From the NCBI RefSeq assembly GCF_002933875.1, contig NZ_BFAV01000075.1:1-37824 (forward strand): a DNA stretch of 37,824 nucleotides. Reading direction: 5' to 3'. The notes under the pieces are model-generated. The model made no database searches and had not been told where the DNA came from. It worked only from the letters and a program-made list of their open reading frames with translations. The stretch's first letter is position 1, and each line of letters begins with the position of its first letter. This document shows, in pieces, positions 32,179 through 37,824 of this stretch. The stretch comes from Desulfocucumis palustris. Lineage in GTDB: Bacteria; Bacillota; Desulfotomaculia; Desulfotomaculales; Desulfocucumaceae. The translations under genes were made by a program, and so were the position numbers.

Positions 32179-33531
32179 CTAAGACAATTTGGCCAGTAGG
32201 ATACCGGTGGGCAATTTGGGATAAAAGAAAGTGGATTTCTGAGGCATTTTTTCCCTTTTGGCCGCCACAGCGGTAACTTCTTCCACCAGGGTGGGGTTTA
32301 AAAAGAAAACCATCTGGTATTCACCCCGGTCTACTTTCTTCAGGGCTTCAATTTCATCCCTGGTGTATGTGAGATTGCTTTCACTGGCTCTCTGCTCCCC
32401 GCCAATCCCCAAATATTTTTCCATAATCAGGGTATGCAGCACGGAAACATCCAGGCCGCACCATTCCCGGGATTTGTCCAGGGCCATGATTTCCCTGGGG
32501 TTAACGCCATTTTTAAGGGTAATTATGTATCCCTCCCGGTTGCCTTTATACAGGCCGAAGGCGTGTGAATGGGCCGATATCTCCCCGGCTGCGCTTTGCC
32601 TGCCTTTTTGAGCCAGGATTTCCATGAAATTCTGGAAGTTGCCGTGGTTTTCATCAAAGGTAAAGGGTTCCGCTGTGAAATACTGTTCGATACCGCCCAT
32701 AAGGCTGCCGGTTAACTGTTCCGGCAGGTTCCTGACCAGTCGGTGGGTGGGCAGCACAACCAGTCCCGGGTCATAAAGATTTACCAGGGTCATCATCACA
32801 AAATCGTAGGGCTGCGGCTCTTTTGCCGTTGTGTTGTTTCTTTCCCTAAGCAAGTTTCTGTAATTAAGAGCTGTTTCATAGCGGTGGTGCCCGTCGGCTA
32901 TGAAAATTACCATGTGAGCCAGGGCGTTTTGAATCGGGGTTATTAAAGCGGGGTCGTCTAAAACCCACAGCCTGTGGCGCTGCCCGTCCTCCGAGGTAAA
33001 GTCGATTTCCGGTGTATCTTCCAGGCGTAGGGCAGTTATTTTTTCCACCTGTTTATCAGGGTCCGAGTAGAGGCTGAAAATAGGGCTGAAATTAGCGCCG
33101 CAGGCCTGCATAAGGGCCAGGCGGTCGGCTTTATGCTTGGGCAGCGTTTCTTCGTGGGGCAGCACCACACCCTTTTCATAGGGCTCTATTTTTACTCCCG
33201 CCATCAAACCCGTGCGGGTTTTGCTTTCTCCGTTAACACTGAATGTTTGTTTGTACATATATAGGGCGGGTTTGTTCTCCCCCAGCAGTATGCCCTTTCC
33301 CTGCCATGAACTGAAATCCGCCGCCGCCCGGGTGTAGCGGTTGTTGTCCTCGGTGTCCTGGGGGAAAGTCTTGCCGTATTCCAGCCGTATAATATTGTTG
33401 GGGTGGCGCCGGTAATATTTATCCTGGGCCTCGGCGTCTATAACGTCGTAAGGGGGGGTTATCACCTGCGCCAGGTCGGGTACCAGCGAAGTGTTGTAGC
33501 GAAGTGCCCGGATGGGTGTTATATAAGCCAT
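32179..33531 (-). CDS. DUF1015 family protein
   Basis: A 450-residue cytosolic protein widely conserved in anaerobes, without a function I can state. The opening FRAL-like pattern (ITPIRALRYN ... ITPPYDVIDAEAQDKYYRRHPNNIIRLEYGK) and VVLPHEETLPKHKADRLALMQA are typical of the family. So is the IADGHHRYETALNYRN motif in the middle, whose D-G-H-H-R residues look like a catalytic or binding centre. The start ATG is preceded by AGGAGG. An R1 hairpin lies 26 bases upstream. It follows the mazG gene on the same strand and may be transcribed from that side or from the candidate promoter at 33651-33679. Confidence 0.88.
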   Translation of the reverse strand: MAYITPIRALRYNTSLVPDLAQVITPPYDVIDAEAQDKYYRRHPNNIIRLEYGKTFPQDTEDNNRYTRAAADFSSWQGKGILLGENKPALYMYKQTFSVNGESKTRTGLMAGVKIEPYEKGVVLPHEETLPKHKADRLALMQACGANFSPIFSLYSDPDKQVEKITALRLEDTPEIDFTSEDGQRHRLWVLDDPALITPIQNALAHMVIFIADGHHRYETALNYRNLLRERNNTTAKEPQPYDFVMMTLVNLYDPGLVVLPTHRLVRNLPEQLTGSLMGGIEQYFTAEPFTFDENHGNFQNFMEILAQKGRQSAAGEISAHSHAFGLYKGNREGYIITLKNGVNPREIMALDKSREWCGLDVSVLHTLIMEKYLGIGGEQRASESNLTYTRDEIEALKKVDRGEYQMVFFLNPTLVEEVTAVAAKREKMPQKSTFFYPKLPTGILLAKLS

Positions 33532-33556
33532 TTATAAATCCTCCTAAATAAGGTCG

Positions 33557-33623
33557 GGGGACACACCTTCCAATGTTCGTGGAAACTCCCTGCCTCTTAA
33601 CAATTTCACGAAGGAATGTCCCC
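33557..33623 (-). repeat. R1 hairpin element in the leader of the DUF1015 gene
   Basis: GGGGACACACCTTC (33557-33570) pairs with GAAGGAATGTCCCC (33610-33623): a 7-bp outer stem, a 2x2 internal loop and a 5-bp CCTTC/GAAGG inner stem. CGTG/CACG extends the pairing further inward. Read on the minus strand it begins CATATGTTGGGGACATTCCTTC, clearly related to the tandem pair upstream of cheC. Confidence 0.75.
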
Positions 33624-33650
33624 AACATATGTCGCGAATGGTAATATTCT

Positions 33651-33679
33651 ATAACAATATATTTATTCCTGCAGGTCAA
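33651..33679 (-). promoter_or_regulatory. Candidate sigma-A promoter for the DUF1015 gene
   Basis: On the minus strand TTGACC (33674-33679) and TGTTAT (33651-33656) are 17 bases apart. The -35 box overlaps the end of the mazG gene. The -10 box is only a moderate match. The R1 hairpin would lie within the resulting leader. Confidence 0.35.
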
Positions 33680-33996
33680 ACTTCTTTCCTGGTCCAGCGG
33701 TTGCTGTCCCTGGAGCGGTATTTCTCCATCATCCTGGTAAAGGCCTCCTCCAGATCTATGTTTAACGAATTGGCATAGCATATAATAATAAAAAGTATGT
33801 CCGCCAGTTCCAGTTCTATGGATCCCGCAGGTTCTTCGGGTTTTTTGGGTTTCTGCCCGTAACTGTGATTTATTTCCCTGGACAGTTCCCCCACTTCCTC
33901 TATCAACCTGGCCAGCATACTCAGGGGATGCCAGTACCCTTCCTCAAACTGACCTATCCACTGGTCCACTTCCCGTTGCATAGTCCTAATGTCCAT
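33676..33996 (-). CDS. MazG-like nucleotide pyrophosphohydrolase (YpjD type)
   Basis: A 106-residue all-alpha NTP pyrophosphatase. The metal-binding motifs are LIEEVGELSRE (E33, E34, E37, E41) and ELELADILF (E63, D66). The overall sequence, including VDQWIGQFEEGYWHPLSMLARL and the C-terminal RWTRKE, closely resembles Bacillus subtilis YpjD as I recall it. Such enzymes hydrolyse non-canonical or excess nucleotides; the substrate is unknown here. ATG 33996 is preferred: GGGGAGG is 12 bases upstream, and the longer frame to 34113 adds a basic, non-conserved segment. Confidence 0.9.
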   Translation of the reverse strand: MDIRTMQREVDQWIGQFEEGYWHPLSMLARLIEEVGELSREINHSYGQKPKKPEEPAGSIELELADILFIIICYANSLNIDLEEAFTRMMEKYRSRDSNRWTRKEV

Positions 33997-34167
33997 AATG
34001 GAATTATTCCTCCCCGCGTTAACCCTTTCCAACATCCTAATGTTATCACATATGTTCGCATAAATGAACCGGAGACCCCCGCGGGTTCTTTCTCTCCTGA
34101 CATGTTCAGTCATATTTGGCCACCGGCAAAAGTATATTTTTATAAAGGGATGAATGGGGGGGCGGGA

Positions 34168-34884
34168 ATGCGTTTGCCATTCGGGTTCAGATTGGACAGA
34201 AAAAGAACCTTGTTGACTGCCGGTGCGGCGGCGGCATCTCTGTTGTTTGTTTTGGTATGGGGCGTGATTTCACTGCTTGGTACTGCTAAAGTGGTTCCTG
34301 AAGAGCTTTTTAACCACTCTCTTCAAAATACCCTGACCAGCCACAGCTACCGTTACAGTGTTGAGGTTAAACAAAACGGCAGCGATGTCATTTCCACCGT
34401 TCAGGGGGAAAGGGTGGAGCCGGACAGGGTGCATATTAAAGGAGCCATGTTGAAGTCCAGGGACATAGAGTTTATTCAAATTTCCGATGTCACTTATATG
34501 AAGGATCCCTGGTCAAGCCGCTGGATAACCCTGGAGGACAGTAAATTAGCCCAGGCAGAGCTGTTTTTAACTGAGTTTAATCCCCTTTCGATGTTTAATT
34601 TTAAGGATGTTCCGGAAGTGAAAGTATCCGGCAGTGAACGGGTTGACGGTGTGAAAACGGTGTTAATGGAACTAAAGCCTTCGGTGTCCAATCCCTATCT
34701 TGAATTCAAATACGTGGACTATGACTACAAAATTTGGGCGGACCCCAAAGATCAATTGATTAGAAAGGCGGTACTGGAAGCGAATCTGCCAGCCGGGCAA
34801 AAGGGTATGACCGTGGAAATGAAGTTTTGGGATTTTAATGAACCCCTGATTATTGAAAAACCGGGAATAGAGACGGGAAGTTGA
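34168..34884 (+). CDS. Membrane-anchored extracytoplasmic protein, LolA/LppX-like fold suspected
   Basis: About 238 residues. One N-terminal membrane segment (LLTAGAAAASLLFVLVWGVISLL) follows a basic start (FRLDRKR). No lipobox was seen, so it is probably an uncleaved signal anchor. The outer part has alternating strand-like segments: YRYSVEVKQNG, TVQGERVEPDRVHIKGAML, FIQISDVTYMKD, KVSGSERVDGVKTVLMELKP, YDYKIWADPKDQLIRKAVLEANL. This pattern resembles LolA/LppX-type lipid-binding barrels, but this is inference from pattern only. The start at ATG 34168 follows a G-rich site; ATG 34150 is an alternative. It is divergent from mazG. Confidence 0.6.
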   Translation: MRLPFGFRLDRKRTLLTAGAAAASLLFVLVWGVISLLGTAKVVPEELFNHSLQNTLTSHSYRYSVEVKQNGSDVISTVQGERVEPDRVHIKGAMLKSRDIEFIQISDVTYMKDPWSSRWITLEDSKLAQAELFLTEFNPLSMFNFKDVPEVKVSGSERVDGVKTVLMELKPSVSNPYLEFKYVDYDYKIWADPKDQLIRKAVLEANLPAGQKGMTVEMKFWDFNEPLIIEKPGIETGS

Positions 34885-34911
34885 TTTTTAAGGCCTGCAT
34901 GCCGATACTCG

Positions 34912-34941
34912 TTGACAATATTTAACCCCCACTGATATAAT
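34912..34941 (+). promoter_or_regulatory. Consensus sigma-A promoter of hpt-guaA
   Basis: TTGACA (34912-34917) and TATAAT (34936-34941) are both perfect consensus hexamers, with an 18-base spacer. Transcription would begin near 34948, leaving a leader of about 90 bases that is almost entirely the R1 element at 34959-35017. No purine riboswitch core was recognised in the leader. Confidence 0.8.
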
Positions 34942-34958
34942 AATCCAATCTATGGAAA

Positions 34959-35017
34959 GGGACACTCCTTCTAGGTTTTTTAATTTTTACTCTAACAAAT
35001 TCGGAAGGAATGTCCAC
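34959..35017 (+). repeat. R1 hairpin element in the hpt leader
   Basis: GGGACACTCCTTC (34959-34971) faces GGAAGGAATGTCCAC (35003-35017). GGACA pairs with TGTCC, CT lies opposite AA, and CCTTC pairs with GAAGG, preserving the same architecture as the other R1 copies. It ends 22 bases before the GTG start of hpt, and lies downstream of the promoter, so it would be transcribed. Confidence 0.65.
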
Positions 35018-35039
35018 TTATTATTAGGGGGGGTTATTC

Positions 35040-35585
35040 GTGCATCCCGACGCCAAAAAAACACTGATTACTGAAAAGGAAATAAACTTCCGGGTTAAAG
35101 AGCTGGGAGATTTGATTTCCCGGGATTATATGGATAAAGACAACCTGCTGGTGGTGGGGATATTAAAGGGCGCGGTAATATTCATGTCCGATCTGGTGCG
35201 CCAGTTGAGAATACCAGTGGAGCTGGATTTTATGGCCGTATCCAGCTACGGCAAAGCCAGCGAATCTTCCGGCGTGGTGAGGATTTTAAAAGACCTGGAG
35301 CACAACATTCAGGGAAAGCACGTTCTTATAGTGGAGGATATTGTGGATACCGGCCTGACCCTTAAGTATTTGAAGGAAAACCTGGAAACCCGGGGTCCCG
35401 CCAGTTTAAAAATTTGCACCCTGCTGGACAAGCCCGCCCGGCGCAAGGCAAAAGTGGAGGTTGACTACAACGGCTTTTTCATAGAAGATGAGTTTGTGGT
35501 GGGCTACGGCCTGGATTACAATGAAAGATACCGTAATGAAAAGGATATTTTTATTCTAAAGCCCGAAGTATATGCTAAAAGATAA
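35040..35585 (+). CDS. hpt: Hypoxanthine phosphoribosyltransferase
   Basis: This enzyme salvages hypoxanthine (and usually guanine) to IMP/GMP using PRPP. The PRPP-binding motif VLIVEDIVDTGLTLKYL is intact. The N-terminal LLVVGILKGAVIFMSDLVR and the active-site loop AVSSYGKASESSGVVRI are conserved, as is FVVGYGLDYNERYRN near the C-terminus. Length 181 is standard. It starts with GTG behind a run of G residues. guaA follows 27 bases later, forming a purine nucleotide operon. Confidence 0.97.
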   Translation: MHPDAKKTLITEKEINFRVKELGDLISRDYMDKDNLLVVGILKGAVIFMSDLVRQLRIPVELDFMAVSSYGKASESSGVVRILKDLEHNIQGKHVLIVEDIVDTGLTLKYLKENLETRGPASLKICTLLDKPARRKAKVEVDYNGFFIEDEFVVGYGLDYNERYRNEKDIFILKPEVYAKR

Positions 35586-35612
35586 TAATTATTATCGATC
35601 GGAGGAAGAACA

Positions 35613-37151
35613 TTGACACCGGACAGAGAAATGGTCATCGTGCTGGACTTCGGCGGTCAGTACAGCCAGTTGATTGCCAGGAGAATAAGAGAATTAAAAG
35701 TATTTTGCGAAATGCTTCCCTATAACACCCCGCTGGAGCAGATAAGCGCCAAAAACCCCAGGGGTATTGTTTTTTCCGGGGGACCTTCCAGCGTGTACCA
35801 GGAGAACGCGCCCGCCGTTGACCCCGGAATATATAGCCTGGGGGTGCCGGTACTGGGTATATGTTATGGCATGCAGCTAATGGCCAGGCAGCTGGGCGGT
35901 GAGGTTTCCAGGGCCGTGCAGAGGGAATACGGCAGAATAGAGCTGAATACGGTGGAGCCGGACGATTTACTGTGCTGTCTGGAATCCCTGGAACAGTGCT
36001 GGATGAGCCATGGCGACCGGGTTGACTCCGCTCCTCCGGGGTTCAAAATAACCGCCAGAACGGACCTGGCCCCGGTGGCCGCCATGTCGGACCCGGCCAG
36101 AAAGCTTTACGCCGTTCAGTTTCACCCTGAAGTGGTGCACACCCCTAAGGGGCAGGACATATTGAGGCAGTTTTTGTATACTGTTTGCGGGTGCGGCGGC
36201 ACCTGGGACATGGGTTCCTTTATAGACCACTCCATGGCGGAAATAAGGAACAAAGTGGGAGAAGGCAAGGTGCTCTGCGCTTTAAGCGGAGGGGTCGACT
36301 CCTCCGTGGCGGCTGTGCTGGTGCACCGGGCTGTGGGGGACAACCTTACCTGTGTTTTCGTCAACCACGGCCTGTTAAGAAAAGGCGAGGCGGAGCAGGT
36401 TCTCACCACCTTCAGGGAACAGTTTAAAATTAAGCTGATATACGTGGACGCCTCCCGGAGATTTCTGGATAAACTTGCCGGGGTTACCGATCCCGAAAGA
36501 AAAAGAAAGATTATAGGCGAGGAATTTATAAGGGTCTTCGAGGAGGAATCGGCCAAACTTGGCCAGATAGATTATCTTGTGCAGGGCACCCTTTATCCTG
36601 ACGTGGTGGAAAGCGGCACCGCCACCGCCGCTGTGATCAAATCGCACCACAATGTGGGCGGCCTTCCGAAAGACATGAAATTTGAACTGGTTGAACCCCT
36701 GTGCTGGCTGTTTAAGGATGAAGTAAGGGTTCTGGGCAGCGAACTGGGGCTGCCGGAGGAAATCGTATGGCGCCAGCCGTTTCCAGGCCCGGGACTGGCC
36801 GTTAGGATTATCGGGGAGATAACCGGGGAAAAACTGAGAGTTCTGCGGGAGGCGGATGCCGTGGTAACCGGGGAAATAGCCGCGGCGGGACTGGACCGGG
36901 AAATCTGGCAGTATTTCGCGGTGTTGCCCGGCCTGCGCAGCGTAGGAGTGATGGGGGACGAGAGAACCTACGCCTATACCATAGCCGTCAGGGCGGTGCA
37001 CAGCCACGACGGAATGACCGCCGACTGGGTAAGGATACCCTACGATGTGCTGGGAAAAATATCGAACAGGATAGTCAATGAAATAAAAGAGGTAAACCGC
37101 GTGGTTTACGATATAACCAGCAAACCCCCTTCCACCATTGAGTGGGAGTAG
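35613..37151 (+). CDS. guaA: GMP synthase (glutamine-hydrolysing)
   Basis: GuaA converts XMP to GMP. The class I glutamine amidotransferase domain has C84 (LGICYGMQ), H171 and E173 (QFHPEV). The ATP pyrophosphatase domain has the PP-loop SGGVDSS at 225-231 and the signature [12 protein letters not shown]. The C-terminal dimerisation domain ends in [11 protein letters not shown], the conserved end of the family. The 512-residue length is normal and nothing is missing. The TTG start is behind GGAGGAAGAAC. It is followed by R2 elements, not by a clear terminator. Confidence 0.98.
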   Translation: MTPDREMVIVLDFGGQYSQLIARRIRELKVFCEMLPYNTPLEQISAKNPRGIVFSGGPSSVYQENAPAVDPGIYSLGVPVLGICYGMQLMARQLGGEVSRAVQREYGRIELNTVEPDDLLCCLESLEQCWMSHGDRVDSAPPGFKITARTDLAPVAAMSDPARKLYAVQFHPEVVHTPKGQDILRQFLYTVCGCGGTWDMGSFIDHSMAEIRNKVGEGKVLCALSGGVDSSVAAVLVHRAVGDNLTCVFVNHGLLRKGEAEQVLTTFREQFKIKLIYVDASRRFLDKLAGVTDPERKRKIIGEEFIRVFEEESAKLGQIDYLVQGTLYPDVVESGTATAAVIKSHHNVGGLPKDMKFELVEPLCWLFKDEVRVLGSELGLPEEIVWRQPFPGPGLAVRIIGEITGEKLRVLREADAVVTGEIAAAGLDREIWQYFAVLPGLRSVGVMGDERTYAYTIAVRAVHSHDGMTADWVRIPYDVLGKISNRIVNEIKEVNRVVYDITSKPPSTIEWE

Positions 37152-37183
37152 GGGCGGAAGCGTTTGAACCGGTTGAGCCGGAG

Positions 37184-37219
37184 AGTCAGAAAAGAGAGTC
37201 GGAGAACCGTCCCCTGACT
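37184..37219 (-). repeat. R2 hairpin element downstream of guaA
   Basis: AGTCAG (37184-37189) pairs with CTGACT (37214-37219). The enclosed segment carries AGAACCGTCCC, the reverse complement of the GGGACGGTTCT core seen at 31994-32029 and 32125-32153. It thus lies in the opposite orientation. Confidence 0.65.
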
Positions 37220-37241
37220 TGCTGGGGGATCGTTGAACCGG

Positions 37242-37258
37242 GAGTCGTCCCCTGACTC
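37242..37258 (-). repeat. Truncated R2-like hairpin
   Basis: GAGTC (37242-37246) pairs with GACTC (37254-37258) around GTCCCCT. It shares the GGGGAC part of the R2 core on the minus strand but lacks the GGTTCT half. It lies 10 bases before the next start codon. Confidence 0.4.
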
Positions 37259-37268
37259 GGGGTGAGCG

Positions 37269-37733
37269 ATGATTATAATAAACAGGCAAAATATTATTAA
37301 AAACAGGCAAATAGAAAAGGTTTTAAAGCTGTTAGGCGGTGATTACAGGCCCGCCAGACTGGTGGTGTACGAAACCAGGCTGGATGTTTTCAGATTCTTT
37401 TTTAAATGCTTCAACTTGTCCAGGGAGGAATTGTCCGGCAAGCTGGAAGGAACCTACCACCAGGCAACCGATTCGGTTTATGTTTTTGTCTACGCCCAGA
37501 CCGACGACGGGGATGACCTGCATAGCAAACAGCTGTACTCCCTGCACGCCATGTCGCATGAGTTAAGGCACAGATACCAGTATGTCAAGGGACTCTTTAC
37601 AAAGGATGAGGACGAAGAGAAATCGGAAAGCGACGCGGACAGGTTCGCCACCAATTTTATCAATAATAATTCGGCTAAAATTAAAAAAATAATGGGCTGG
37701 AGCGATGAGTGGACAGTAGAGGAGGAAGACTAG
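37269..37733 (+). CDS. Small HExxH protein, putative zinc metallopeptidase-like
   Basis: A 154-residue protein that I cannot assign to a named family with certainty. It contains a zincin motif HELRH (H97, E98, H101) in SLHAMSHELRHRYQY. Twenty residues further on, ESDADRFATNFI offers a candidate third metal ligand at E120 or D122, an arrangement reminiscent of ImmA/IrrE-type and related short peptidase domains. There is no signal peptide, and no helix-turn-helix region was seen. The C-terminus is acidic. ATG 37269 follows GGGGTGAG. It stands after guaA, separated by R2 repeats; no functional link to purine synthesis is evident. Confidence 0.6.
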   Translation: MIIINRQNIIKNRQIEKVLKLLGGDYRPARLVVYETRLDVFRFFFKCFNLSREELSGKLEGTYHQATDSVYVFVYAQTDDGDDLHSKQLYSLHAMSHELRHRYQYVKGLFTKDEDEEKSESDADRFATNFINNNSAKIKKIMGWSDEWTVEEED

Positions 37734-37807
37734 TACATTGTCAATACTAAGACTATATTACAATTCATTTTTATAGTATACTCTTTCCAGGGAGGGAGGG
37801 GTATGCC

Positions 37808-37824
37808 TTGCCAAAAGTGAAATA
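37808..37824 (+). CDS. Start of a further gene, cut by window end
   Basis: A very strong GGGAGGGAGGGG (37790-37801) is followed after 6 bases by TTG CCA AAA GTG AAA, giving M-P-K-V-K before the window ends. An ATG at 37803 in another frame meets a stop after four further codons. Only five codons are visible, so no product is proposed. The 37734-37789 stretch is AT-rich and may hold its promoter. Confidence 0.35.

Noticed and set aside
34045..34058. LexA/DinR-like box (minus-strand CGAACATATGTGAT) upstream of mazG
   Set aside because: Only the left half matches the Firmicute SOS consensus; the right half GTTYC is missing.
34942..35039. Purine (guanine) riboswitch in the hpt-guaA leader
   Set aside because: The conserved aptamer core was not found and the leader is filled by the R1 inverted repeat.
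36375..37310. 311-codon minus-strand frame opposite guaA
   Set aside because: It overlaps the fully conserved GMP synthase C-terminal domain and crosses the R2 repeats; a shadow of guaA codon usage.

Overview
The window is a bacterial chromosome segment of roughly even GC, dominated by a long flagellar/chemotaxis locus on the + strand. Gene order (fliD-fliS ... flgBC-fliE-FGHIJK-flgD-flgE-fliL ... fliOPQR-flhBA-flhFG-fliA-flgFG-cheDRCY-fliM-fliY) and the combination of FlaG, FliY, CheC and CheD point to a Gram-positive Firmicute. Overall resemblance suggests the Desulfotomaculum/Peptococcaceae group, but that placement is an inference from gene content, not a search result.

Layout. 1-736 (-): start of an IS4-like transposase cut by the window edge. 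1050-4841 (+): filament cap and export genes fliD, fliS, a FliT/FlgN-like chaperone candidate, then flaG behind a near-consensus sigma-28 promoter. 4877-5751 (-): a HEPN/MNT (HepT-MntA type) toxin-antitoxin pair in antisense orientation, with its own sigma-A-like promoter and terminator-like hairpins on both sides. 6167-31989 (+): one dense array of 29 genes for rod, MS ring, C ring, export gate and ATPase, hook, FlhF/FlhG, sigma-28 and the CheC/CheD/CheR/CheY branch of chemotaxis, ending in fliM-fliY. Many junctions overlap by 1-32 bases, suggesting translational coupling. 32179-37824: housekeeping genes: DUF1015 and a YpjD-type MazG (both -), a membrane-anchored LolA/LppX-like protein, hpt-guaA behind a consensus sigma-A promoter, an HExxH zincin-like protein and the first codons of another gene.

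How it works together. The large array would supply the basal body, switch and secretion apparatus and also encode sigma-28 (FliA/SigD). Sigma-28 would in turn drive late genes such as flaG and perhaps fliD. CheC and FliY (CheY-P phosphatase family), CheD and CheR suggest a Bacillus-type adaptation system. CheA, CheW, CheB, MotA/B, FlgM, FlgK/L, flagellin and CsrA/FliW are not in this window.

The least explained signals are two families of dispersed extragenic hairpins and an unusual FlhF/FlhG pair. Family R1 has conserved CCTTC/GAAGG arms beside a 2x2 internal loop and sits in the leaders of cheC, the DUF1015 gene and hpt. Family R2 has a constant GGGACGGTTCT segment held between arms that differ from copy to copy. 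In the FlhF/FlhG pair, the GTPase signature motifs and the activator helix appear to have been lost together.
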